From Erysipelotrichaceae bacterium (GTDB lineage Bacteria; Bacillota_I; Bacilli_A; Erysipelotrichales; Erysipelotrichaceae): a stretch of 33,561 bases of DNA. The stretch is taken from positions 1 through 33,561 of the forward strand of contig JALENJ010000046.1 in assembly GCA_022767445.1 (NCBI GenBank), written 5' to 3'. Of this stretch, positions 25,159 to 31,868 are shown piece after piece. A program made the translations under genes and the position numbers. Every line of letters starts with the position of its first letter. The stretch's first letter is position 1. Below the pieces are notes generated by a model. The model saw only the letters and a program-made list of their open reading frames with translations. It had not been told where the DNA came from and searched no databases.

Positions 25159-26204
25159 TGCGATATAAGTGTGTGGTTGCCTACGTTGGTAGAAATTACA
25201 GTGGTTGGCAATCACAGAAAAGAAACGATTCGATACAGGAGATTCTTGAAGAGGTCATTGCACGTATTGCCCAGGAAAAGGTAAACGTGATAGGCTCTGG
25301 TCGAACAGATGCTGGTGTTAATGCACGTGGACAGGTATTCATGTTTGATACAAACCGTATCATGTCTGCTAGAAAGTGGATGGGTGCCATCAATGCTTTC
25401 TTACCAGCAGATATTCATATCAGTAGTGTTGAAGAGAGTGATGAATGTTTTCACGCACGTTATAACGTGCGCTATAAGCAGTATACCTATCGTATCAATC
25501 ATGGACAGTATGATGTCTTTACCAAAGATACAGCATATCAGTGCCCGATTCATCTTGATGTAGAAAAGATGAAAGAGGGACTGCAGTATCTGATTGGTAC
25601 ACATGACTTTACATCATTAAACTCCAGTTCCCTACAGGAATATCCTGATCAAGTACGTACCATTCGCTCGATTACCCTAGAGGAAGTGGATGATATGATT
25701 ACCATCTCTTTTGTAGGAAAGGGTTTCTTACGCTATATGGTACGCATGATGGCATCAGCGTTAATTGAAGTTGGGAAACATAAGTATGAACCAATTCACA
25801 TCAAAGAGATTCTCGATGCGAAAAGTAAAAGCACACCACATAAAAATAGTCCGGCAGAAGGATTGACACTGGAATATGTGGATTACTTTAAGACACTAGC
25901 CCTGGATGAAAGGGGCATGGTCAGAGAATTTTTAATGGGAGATACAATTCCTGTGGAGGGAATATCTTTAAAAGAGATTGAACTAGCAGTCAAAGAAAAT
26001 CATCCGATGCAATACTACGCAATAACTACACGACACTCACAAGAGTTGTTGGGATATTATCAAATCAATCAGGATCATGCGACAATCTATGTCCTAGAAG
26101 AGGATAGGGGATTACCGCTGGTGAATATTCTGATGGAACAATTACAAAACCGCTTATATCAGCGGGGAATACAGGAAAAAATTGCGGTTGAAGTGGTGAA
26201 ATAA
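25155..26204 (+). CDS. truA: tRNA pseudouridine synthase TruA with C-terminal extension
   Basis: Residues 1 to about 248 are a complete TruA, which makes pseudouridine at tRNA positions 38-40. The catalytic Asp is in 'GSGRTDAGVNARGQV' (about residue 55), with 'HARYNVRYKQYTYRI' near 98, 'DFTSLNSSS' near 152, 'RYMVRMMASALIEVG' near 195 and the usual end 'SPAEGLTLEYVDYF' near 233-245. TruA normally stops there at about 245-270 residues; this protein continues to 349. The extra roughly 100 residues (from about 25,900) are continuous in frame without an internal ribosome site. They have an alternating strand/helix pattern ending 'EEDRGLPLVNILMEQLQNRL...IAVEV', loosely like an acetyltransferase (GNAT) second half. 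ATG 25158 is an alternative start. Confidence 0.93.
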   Translation: MMRYKCVVAYVGRNYSGWQSQKRNDSIQEILEEVIARIAQEKVNVIGSGRTDAGVNARGQVFMFDTNRIMSARKWMGAINAFLPADIHISSVEESDECFHARYNVRYKQYTYRINHGQYDVFTKDTAYQCPIHLDVEKMKEGLQYLIGTHDFTSLNSSSLQEYPDQVRTIRSITLEEVDDMITISFVGKGFLRYMVRMMASALIEVGKHKYEPIHIKEILDAKSKSTPHKNSPAEGLTLEYVDYFKTLALDERGMVREFLMGDTIPVEGISLKEIELAVKENHPMQYYAITTRHSQELLGYYQINQDHATIYVLEEDRGLPLVNILMEQLQNRLYQRGIQEKIAVEVVK

Positions 26205-26208
26205 CAGA

Positions 26209-26237
26209 TTGACTTACCTGCAATCTACGGCTACAAT
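26209..26237 (+). promoter_or_regulatory. Promoter of rplM-rpsI
   Basis: -35 TTGACT (26209-26214), a 17-bp spacer, and -10 TACAAT (26232-26237). It starts only 4 bp after the truA stop. The predicted transcript start is at about 26243. Confidence 0.85.
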
Positions 26238-26242
26238 GGTTA

Positions 26243-26295
26243 ATGGCACTTCATGCCAATGTAGCCCCGGAAACTACATATGGAGGAAAGTAAAA
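26243..26295 (+). promoter_or_regulatory. L13-type ribosomal leader RNA
   Basis: Two adjacent hairpins begin at the predicted transcript start: TGGCA/TGCCA (26244-26248 with 26254-26258), then ATGTAG/CTACAT (26259-26264 with 26274-26279) with a 9-nt loop. The ribosome site GGAGG at 26282-26286 follows immediately. This size, place and two-hairpin layout fit the L13 leader described in Bacillota, which is thought to mediate autoregulation by L13. Family assignment needs a covariance search. Confidence 0.65.
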
Positions 26296-26730
26296 ATGCG
26301 TCAAACAACTATGTTGAAGCCAAGTGAAGTTGTTCGTCAATGGTATGTCGTTGATGGTACAGACTGCACATTAGGACGTCTCGCTACGAAAGTAGCTACA
26401 GTATTAAGAGGTAAGCATAAGCCTGCCTACACACCAAATGTTGATTGTGGAGATTATGTAATTGTAATCAACGCTGACAAGATCAAGATTACTGGTGACC
26501 AGGATGCAAAGAAGTTCTACTATAGTCATTCTATGTATCCAGGAGGACTTCGTACAAGAAGTACAAAAGTTATGCGTGAGAACTATACTGTTGAATGGGT
26601 TGAAAAAGCTATCAAGGGTATGTTACCACATAACAAATTGGGTGATGTAATGCGTGGACATGTATTTGTTTACACAGGACCAGAACACCCACACGCAGCT
26701 CAAAAACCTGTTGAGCTAAAGGTTAAATAA
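26296..26730 (+). CDS. rplM: Ribosomal protein uL13
   Basis: A 144-residue 50S protein with the L13 core 'WYVVDGTDCTLGRLATKVATVLRGKHKPAYTPNVDCGDYVIVINADKI', 'YYSHSMYPGGLRT' and 'KGMLPHNKLGDVM...VYTGPEHPHAAQKP'. The start at 26296 follows GGAGGAAAG; the frame upstream to 26209 is the leader and is rejected. It is followed by rpsI after 15 bp, the standard L13-S9 pair. Confidence 0.97.
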   Translation: MRQTTMLKPSEVVRQWYVVDGTDCTLGRLATKVATVLRGKHKPAYTPNVDCGDYVIVINADKIKITGDQDAKKFYYSHSMYPGGLRTRSTKVMRENYTVEWVEKAIKGMLPHNKLGDVMRGHVFVYTGPEHPHAAQKPVELKVK

Positions 26731-26745
26731 GGAGGAAAAGACAAG

Positions 26746-27147
26746 ATGGCAACTAAGAAGAAAGTAACTTATGTTGGAACAGGACGCCGTAAGCAGTCTG
26801 TTGCTCGTGTCTTCATGACTCCGGGTACAGGTGTTGTAACAGTTAATGGTCGTTCTTTAGAAGAATACCTACCACAAGCTACATTGCGCATGGTAGTTAA
26901 CTCACCATTAGTGCTTACAGAAACAAAAGAGCAGTTTGATATTAAGATCAACGTAGCAGGTGGCGGATACACAGGACAAGCTGGTGCAATGCGTCATGGT
27001 ATTGCTAGAGCTCTTCTAGAAGCTTCTGCTGACTACAGACCAGCATTAAAGAAGGCTGGTTTCCTAACACGTGATTCCCGTGAGAAGGAAAGAAAGAAGT
27101 ACGGTCTCAAAGCAGCTCGTCGCGCACCGCAGTTCAGCAAGCGTTAA
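26746..27147 (+). CDS. rpsI: Ribosomal protein uS9
   Basis: A 133-residue 30S protein with '[35 protein letters not shown]', '[26 protein letters not shown]' in its family form, and the basic tail '[24 protein letters not shown]' that ends in the SKR touching P-site tRNA. The sequence and its 3' end are intact. The conjugative element begins a few hundred bases downstream; 3' ends of rpsI are known integration sites for some ICEs. Confidence 0.97.
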   Translation: MATKKKVTYVGTGRRKQSVARVFMTPGTGVVTVNGRSLEEYLPQATLRMVVNSPLVLTETKEQFDIKINVAGGGYTGQAGAMRHGIARALLEASADYRPALKKAGFLTRDSREKERKKYGLKAARRAPQFSKR

Positions 27148-27169
27148 TCGAGACTTGGAAGACTCAAAA

Positions 27170-27203
27170 AACCTCGGAAAATCAATGGTTTCCGGGGTTT
27201 TTT
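27170..27203 (+). terminator. Terminator of rplM-rpsI
   Basis: An 11-bp stem AACCTCGGAAA/TTTCCGGGGTT (one T-G wobble) with loop ATCAATGG, followed by six T. Confidence 0.93.
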
Positions 27204-27462
27204 CATGCTCAAAAGTTCTGGTATCGTTTATCCCAATTTGGCATTTTTTGATGTAAAAAATGGCGTGAGCAAGTGGTCCAACAGCTATTTTTGACCCCAA
27301 AATGTGAGCAGAGTGGTCCAAATCGTAGGTGATCCAGAGTTAAAATTCAATAGGATTTCAAACTTCAGAGTTTGATTTTGGGGAAAACTTTTACATCCGA
27401 TTTAACTTTGTCACAGTTTGTTCTAATACGATATCTGTTTGAAATAAATATGAACTTACATA
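27204..27462. other. Noncoding junction between rpsI and the ICE
   Basis: AT-rich noncoding sequence with no convincing ORF on either strand. It contains a pair of direct repeats at 27265-27321 and a possible promoter (TTTAAC 27401-27406, 17 bp, TAATAC 27424-27429) ahead of the ICE leader. The left attachment site of the element should lie here or at the rpsI 3' end, but it cannot be located without the other end. Confidence 0.6.
27265..27321 (+). repeat. Direct repeat pair GTGAGCA(G)AGTGGTCCAA
   Basis: Copy 1 at 27265-27281 and copy 2 at 27304-27321 are identical except for one extra G, with starts 39 bp apart. Each is followed by A/T-rich sequence. Tandem, direct terminal repeats of this sort occur at ends of IS21-type elements, but no transposase gene is nearby, so the identity is open. 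Confidence 0.6.
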
Positions 27463-27512
27463 GAGCGTCAGCTCATTCTTTAAAGTTGAAGAATGAGTTG
27501 GCGCTCTTTTTT
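27463..27512 (+). terminator. Strong terminator/attenuator before the first ICE gene
   Basis: An 18-bp stem (27463-27480 with 27489-27506, two wobble pairs) with an 8-nt loop TAAAGTTG is followed by six T. It stands between the probable promoter and the first ICE gene with no gene upstream to end, so it probably attenuates ICE transcription. It may alternatively just insulate the ICE from host readthrough. Confidence 0.75.
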
Positions 27513-27538
27513 GTTTCCGGAAAAGGAACGGAAACAAA
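27510..27538 (+). repeat. Perfect 10-bp hairpin in the ICE leader
   Basis: TTTGTTTCCG (27510-27519) and CGGAAACAAA (27529-27538) form a perfect inverted repeat with loop GAAAAGGAA. It begins within the terminator's T-run and ends 14 bp before the AGGAGGT ribosome site. It could be an operator or an RNA element that competes with the terminator. Confidence 0.65.
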
Positions 27539-27566
27539 TGAAATTCAAAAACAGGAGGTTAATTAA

Positions 27567-28610
27567 ATGATGGATTTCAATGAGTTCACAGAAAAGTTGG
27601 AGTATAACTTGAAGGTTGCACTGGAGGACGGTCCGCCGGGTGCTCATGTGCAGAAGCAGGAAGTGGAAAAGATGCAGGGGCAGTCCTATACGGCACTGAC
27701 TGTGACGCCGGCAGACAGAAATGTTGGAATGAACATCAATGCAAATGCCCTGTATGAACAGATGCAGTACGGAGCCAGTTACCAGAACGTACTCTCCCAT
27801 GCATTGAATCAAGCCACGGCATTTGTACAGGATTCTCCTCAGTTTGATGTGCATACCATCACAAATTATGAGCAGACAAAAACGAAGCTGTTTGTAGAGG
27901 TGGTGGGGGCGGAGAGAAATGCAGCCATGCTGAAAAAACTTCCTCATGTACAAATGGAAGACATGGCAATGGTGTATCGCATTCAGGTTGCAGAGAAAGA
28001 TGGAGCGATTGCCAGCACACTGATTTCCAATCAGCTGATGGATGCCATGGGAGTTACGGCAGAGAAGCTGTATCAGGATGCGATTGCTAATTCTGTTAAT
28101 ATGCGACCGGCAAAGGTACAGAAGCTTTCAGAAGTCCTTGCTGAAATGATGGATGTACCTGTAGAAACGGTGGAAAAGTCTGCGCCGCCATTATTGGTTG
28201 TAACAACGGAAGATAAAATCAAAGGGGCTTGTGCAATGTTTTATCCGGAAATGATGGATCAGCTTGCTAAAGAAACCGGTGGCGATTTCTTTATTCTTCC
28301 TTCATCCGTTCACGAAGTTTTAGTGATGCCGGATAAGGGAGAGATGAGTGCCGAGGAACTTAAGGATATGGTCACAGCCATCAATGGCGATGTAGTCGAT
28401 CCTGCGGATGTGCTTACCGATCAGGTCTATCACTATGATGCGAAGGAACGAATCTTTGAGCGTGGGGATAAGTTTGAAGCAAGACAGGCAGATAAAGAGA
28501 GAGAAGGAGATAGATCTTCTGTACTCCAAGATTTAAAGAATAAGCAGAAAGATATTCCGTTTGTTACAAGGGGATCTGATTTAAAGAGTAAAGCTGATAT
28601 GGAGCTGTAA
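27567..28610 (+). CDS. DUF5688 family protein
   Basis: A 347-residue cytoplasmic protein without signal or membrane segments. It starts 'MMDFNEFTEKLEYNLKVAL', contains 'YTALTVTPADRNVGMNINANALYEQMQYG' (about residues 39-68), 'LPHVQMEDMAMVYRI' (about 124-139) and 'DFFILPSSVHEVLVMPD' (about 240-256), all in the style of DUF5688 proteins of Lachnospiraceae and Ruminococcaceae mobile elements. Their function is unknown. The C-terminus (about 305-347) is charged and likely disordered. The AGGAGGT site is 7 bp before the ATG. It is the first ICE gene, behind the attenuator-like hairpin, so it may be the most tightly regulated one. Confidence 0.72.
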   Translation: MMDFNEFTEKLEYNLKVALEDGPPGAHVQKQEVEKMQGQSYTALTVTPADRNVGMNINANALYEQMQYGASYQNVLSHALNQATAFVQDSPQFDVHTITNYEQTKTKLFVEVVGAERNAAMLKKLPHVQMEDMAMVYRIQVAEKDGAIASTLISNQLMDAMGVTAEKLYQDAIANSVNMRPAKVQKLSEVLAEMMDVPVETVEKSAPPLLVVTTEDKIKGACAMFYPEMMDQLAKETGGDFFILPSSVHEVLVMPDKGEMSAEELKDMVTAINGDVVDPADVLTDQVYHYDAKERIFERGDKFEARQADKEREGDRSSVLQDLKNKQKDIPFVTRGSDLKSKADMEL

Positions 28611-28629
28611 GAAAGTTGAGGTGAGGAGA

Positions 28630-28815
28630 ATGAAATATTTTATGACAGGTCGTTTGGCAGCCTATGAACGTATGATGCAGGATAACGGTGAGAGGTATGG
28701 CGGCGGAAATGCAGATGGTGCAAAGACAGGAAAAGATCAAGCTGTCCAGAAAGACAGGGCTGCTCATCGCGATGCAGTAAAGGCCGGTGACATCTATGCC
28801 CGTCATCAGAGTTGA
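28630..28815 (+). CDS. Small conserved-type ICE protein
   Basis: A 61-residue hydrophilic protein, 'MKYFMTGRLAAYERMMQD...' then charged K/D/A sequence. Small proteins beginning with a similar M-TGRLA-YERMM pattern are, as I recall, common at this place in clostridial ICEs; function unknown. GAGGTGAGGAGA precedes the ATG at 28630; a GTG at 28621 in the same frame is an alternative. It overlaps the next gene by 20 bp. Confidence 0.6.
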   Translation: MKYFMTGRLAAYERMMQDNGERYGGGNADGAKTGKDQAVQKDRAAHRDAVKAGDIYARHQS

Positions 28816-29470
28816 AAAGAATAAGGGTTTCACCACCATCTGCAACATTCCATTGAAAGATAGCACATTGAGCCTTCGGGCTAAGGGACTTCTTGCCATG
28901 TGTATCAGTTTTCCGGACAGCTGGAATTACAGCGTGAATGGTCTTGCAGCCATTTGTGTAGAGGGTCGAGATGCCATTATGACGATACTTCGTGAACTGG
29001 AAGAACATGGGTATCTTACTCGAACCAGAGAGAGGCTTCCGTCAGGGCAGCTGGGTACAGTGGAATATGTGATCCATGAAGTCCCGCCTAAGTCGGATTC
29101 TCCTACTGTGGTAAAGCCAACACAGGAAGCTCCAATATTGGCTGAGCCTGCGTTGGAGGAGGCGACACAATTAAGTACTAATGAATTAAAGAAAGAAGAG
29201 ATAAAAGAAACAAAGAATAAAGAGATACGCCACAAACATGGTGTGTATGGAAATGTGCTGCTATCGGAGGAAGAGCTTGGCAGGCTTCAATCGGAATTTC
29301 CCTATGACTATGAAGAACGTATCGAGCGTCTTTCGGAATATATGGCTTCTACAGGTAAATCTTATAAAAATCATCTGGCCACTATTCGTAACTGGGCAAG
29401 AAGAGAGAAACCGCAAAAGCAGACATATAGTCCCTCAATGTATGAATTTAAGGAGGGTGAAAGCCTATGA
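28796..29470 (+). CDS. Winged-helix replication protein (phage-replisome-organiser-like)
   Basis: A 224-residue protein. The N-terminal half (about residues 1-95) is a winged helix: 'FTTICNIPLKDSTLSLRAKGLLAMCISFPDSWNYSVNGLAAICVEGRDAIMTILRELEEHGYL'. This matches the replication-initiator/DnaD-like HTH proteins of Bacillota ICEs and phages. A linker rich in P, E, K and T (about 100-150) leads to a C-terminal part, 'LSEEELGRLQSEFPYDYEERIERLSEYMASTGKSYKNHLATIRNWARRE', resembling DUF6017/DnaB-2-like tails. The DnaC-like loader directly follows with a 4-bp overlap, so the two probably form the ICE's autonomous replication module. ATG 28796 is preferred over GTG 28787, though no ribosome site is strong. 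Confidence 0.78.
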   Translation: MPVIRVEKNKGFTTICNIPLKDSTLSLRAKGLLAMCISFPDSWNYSVNGLAAICVEGRDAIMTILRELEEHGYLTRTRERLPSGQLGTVEYVIHEVPPKSDSPTVVKPTQEAPILAEPALEEATQLSTNELKKEEIKETKNKEIRHKHGVYGNVLLSEEELGRLQSEFPYDYEERIERLSEYMASTGKSYKNHLATIRNWARREKPQKQTYSPSMYEFKEGESL

Positions 29471-30312
29471 GTGAAAAAGTAGGAGATTTCATTGATTCAT
29501 TTATATCCAAGATGAATGACCGGAGAGAGGTTAAAGAGAACGAGTATCTTGGAGAAAATGGATTGATTCATTGCAGCAAGTGTCATACACCTTTGCAGTG
29601 CCGTATCAGTCTTAATGGAAAAGATACGGTTGTCAGTTGTATCTGTAAATGTAGGCAGGAGGAAATGGAAAGGGAGAAGAAAGGGCAGGAAGAGGAGGAG
29701 CGCCTTCGCAGAATCCAGAAACTTAAAGCGAATGGTATTCAAGAAAAGCATCTTTTAGAATGGCGATTTGATGTTGCAGAGAATAGCAAGGATATCCAGA
29801 TAGGAAAACGCTATGTGAAAAATTGGAAGAAGGTCAGGGGAGACAACCTTGGCCTTTTGTTATGGGGAGAAGTAGGAAGCGGGAAGTCATTTCTTGCTGC
29901 CTGTATCGCCAATGCACTATTGGAACAGGGGATCCCCGTACTGATGACTAATTTTTCAAAAATATTGAATCAGATGGGAGCAATGTATTCGGAGGAAAGA
30001 TACCAGTATATTGCTTCCTTTTCTAATTTTCCGCTTCTTATCATTGATGACTTGGGGATTGAACGCAGTACGGAATATGCACTGGAGCAAGTATATGCAG
30101 TGATTGATGAGCGTTATAAATCAGGACTTCCTCTTATTATCACAACGAATCTAACGATTGCAGAGATGAGAAACCCATCTGATGTTCCTCATGCTCGTAT
30201 TTACAGTCGCATTTTAGAGATGTGTACGCCATTGAATATCAGTGGAGGAGACCGCAGAAAGGGAATCAGCCGTTCAAAGACAGACACGATAAAGGAGGTA
30301 CTGGAGCTGTGA
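29467..30312 (+). CDS. DnaC/IstB-like helicase loader ATPase
   Basis: A 281-residue AAA+ protein. The N-terminal region (about residues 35-62) has a cysteine cluster, 'CSKCHTPLQC...CICKC', probably zinc-binding, then a charged coiled stretch (about 62-85). The ATPase core has Walker A 'GEVGSGKSF' (about residue 138), Walker B 'LLIIDDLG' (about 190-197), sensor 'LPLIITTNLT' (about 220-229) and an Arg finger region 'RIYSRILEMC' (about 244-253). DnaC-type proteins load the replicative helicase. IstB proteins share the fold, but no IstA is beside it and the replication-protein neighbour favours a loader. The ATG overlaps the previous stop by 4 bp and has an AAGGAGG site. Confidence 0.88.
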   Translation: MSEKVGDFIDSFISKMNDRREVKENEYLGENGLIHCSKCHTPLQCRISLNGKDTVVSCICKCRQEEMEREKKGQEEEERLRRIQKLKANGIQEKHLLEWRFDVAENSKDIQIGKRYVKNWKKVRGDNLGLLLWGEVGSGKSFLAACIANALLEQGIPVLMTNFSKILNQMGAMYSEERYQYIASFSNFPLLIIDDLGIERSTEYALEQVYAVIDERYKSGLPLIITTNLTIAEMRNPSDVPHARIYSRILEMCTPLNISGGDRRKGISRSKTDTIKEVLEL

Positions 30313-30455
30313 AGCGTAAACATAAGCATACTTGCAGGTTTTGGGAAGATGAAAACGACATTTATAGACATAGGGAGGAGGTGAAGAAGAGGTATGGCAA
30401 AAACAAAAGCTACAGAAAGTCAAAAAAATGGATCAGTCGAAGACGCTGCGGTTAA
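30309..30455 (+). CDS. Possible small basic protein overlapping ParB
   Basis: A GTG-start ORF of 48 codons, product 'VKRKHKHTCRFWEDENDIY...', strongly basic with two cysteines. The GTG overlaps the loader stop by 4 bp (GTGA) and has AAAGGAGG about 10 bp upstream, and the last 62 bp overlap parB in another frame. The strong ribosome site and coupling suggest it is translated, but overlap and length keep confidence moderate. It may only serve to carry ribosomes into parB. Confidence 0.45.
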   Translation: MKRKHKHTCRFWEDENDIYRHREEVKKRYGKNKSYRKSKKWISRRRCG

Positions 30456-31308
30456 TATTGAACACCTGGACTTAAAGCTGTCAGAATTACATCCCTTTGA
30501 AGGGCACCCGTTTAAGGTATTGGATGACGAGTTGATGGAACAGACAGTGGAGAGTATCAAGCAAATCGGGATACTTGAACCGCTGGTTGTAAGACCTGAT
30601 ACGGATGGCGGATATGAAGTGATTTCCGGTCACAGACGACTTCGGGCTGCGTACCTTGCAGGACTTGAGACTGTGCCGGTGCAAGTAAGGAATCTGGACG
30701 ATGATCAAGCTGTGATATTCATGGTGGATTCCAACATCCAGAGAGAGACAATTCTTCCCAGTGAAAGGGCATATGCTTACAAGATGAAGCTGGAGGCGAT
30801 GAATCATCAAGGGGAGAGGCGAGACTTAACTTATTCCCAACTTGGGAACAAGTTAGATGGGAAAAAATCTAGTGAAATTATGGCAGAGGAAATAGGGACA
30901 AGTAAGAACCAGATTTTTCGATATATCCGTCTTACCAATTTGATTCCAGAAATCTTAGACCAGGTGGATGAGGGGAAAATCAAGTTCAATCCGGCTGTGG
31001 AATTGTCTTATCTGAAACCGGATGAACAGAAAGTATTTCTGGAAGCGATGGATTATGCCCAGACAACGCCATCGCTGTCACAGGCTCAGCGCATAAAGAA
31101 TATGAGCCGGGAAGGTATCTGCAATTTGGAGGCCATGTGCGATGTAATGAATGAAATCAAGAAGGATGATATGACAAAGGTTACTTTGGATCATGCGACG
31201 ATCCGAAAATATTTTCCGAAGTCCTATACACCGAAGCAGATGCAGGACACAATCATTCGTCTGCTTGATCAGTGGCAGAAGAAGCGGCAACGAGATATAG
31301 AACGATAA
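30394..31308 (+). CDS. ParB/RepB/Spo0J family partition protein
   Basis: A 304-residue ParB-type protein. After a short variable N-terminus, the ParB N domain (about residues 27-125) shows 'LSELHPFEGHPFKVLDDELMEQTVESIKQIGILEPLVVRPDTDGGYEVISGHRRLRAAYLAG', and then 'MVDSNIQRETILPSERAYAYKMKLEAM' (about 110-136). The HTH region follows: 'SSEIMAEEIGTSKNQIFRYIRLTNLIPEILDQV' (about 162-195). The CTP-binding box reads GHRRLRA where chromosomal ParB has GERRxRA. No ParA gene is adjacent. It probably stabilises the excised circle or regulates ICE genes. A GGAGGTG site lies before the ATG. Confidence 0.9.
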   Translation: MAKTKATESQKNGSVEDAAVNIEHLDLKLSELHPFEGHPFKVLDDELMEQTVESIKQIGILEPLVVRPDTDGGYEVISGHRRLRAAYLAGLETVPVQVRNLDDDQAVIFMVDSNIQRETILPSERAYAYKMKLEAMNHQGERRDLTYSQLGNKLDGKKSSEIMAEEIGTSKNQIFRYIRLTNLIPEILDQVDEGKIKFNPAVELSYLKPDEQKVFLEAMDYAQTTPSLSQAQRIKNMSREGICNLEAMCDVMNEIKKDDMTKVTLDHATIRKYFPKSYTPKQMQDTIIRLLDQWQKKRQRDIER

Positions 31309-31325
31309 AAATGGAGGAACTGAGA

Positions 31326-31859
31326 ATGCAGAAAAAGATGAATATGGGTAACACTTTTGAGAAATGTAGAATATGTGATTGTGAGAAAAATACTCTTACT
31401 GCTGCGGATAATGCGATGAAAGTGATTGAGATAAGTGAAGACCTTATCAGAAGTGTTTTGGTGGATCTGCTTGACGCTTCTCGCTTGCTTGTACTTGAAA
31501 AAATTGAGAAAACAGCGTTTGAAGAAAAAATCGCAGTCATGATCGTCATGGATAGGGAGGGTGATTTCTTGGTTATTACAGAAGATGAAGTGGAAGAAAA
31601 ATATCCGGATAAGGAGTTTTCTGAAGTTGCAGTAATTTCTGACGGACAGCTGATTGCAGCCTTTGATCCGGATGATGTAGTCACTCTTGGGGATGCAGAT
31701 TATTTGATCGGACCGATGCTGATTTATGAAATTGATGAGAATGGAAACGACGTGGATATTGATAAAGACACCATTGGCTGTGCAGTTGATTATGCGTTTT
31801 GTAATGAGGTGGAGATTTGCGTGGATGATCAAAATATCCCGGCATTTCGTCTGATATAA
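31326..31859 (+). CDS. Highly acidic ICE protein of unknown function
   Basis: I do not recognise a family. The 177-residue product has about 42 Asp/Glu against 16 Lys/Arg, a strong negative charge. A short N-terminal Cys cluster 'KCRICDCEK' (about residues 13-21) may bind metal; the rest is alternating hydrophobic and acidic segments such as 'EEKIAVMIVMDREGDFLVITEDEVEEKYPDK'. There are no membrane segments. The start at 31326 follows GGAGG by 8 bp; earlier in-frame starts precede that site. Its place next to the DpnD/DUF3846 fusion, and its charge, raise the idea of a DNA mimic or antirestriction protein, which is speculation. Confidence 0.7.
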   Translation: MQKKMNMGNTFEKCRICDCEKNTLTAADNAMKVIEISEDLIRSVLVDLLDASRLLVLEKIEKTAFEEKIAVMIVMDREGDFLVITEDEVEEKYPDKEFSEVAVISDGQLIAAFDPDDVVTLGDADYLIGPMLIYEIDENGNDVDIDKDTIGCAVDYAFCNEVEICVDDQNIPAFRLI

Positions 31860-31868
31860 GGAGGAGCC

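Noticed and set aside
27204-27462. Possible complete insertion sequence in the junction
   Set aside because: The direct repeats resemble IS ends, but there is no transposase gene, no inverted partner end and too little space.
29467-30312. IS21 IstB transposition helper
   Set aside because: It has the same ATPase fold, but there is no IstA gene, and it is coupled to a winged-helix replication protein inside an ICE.
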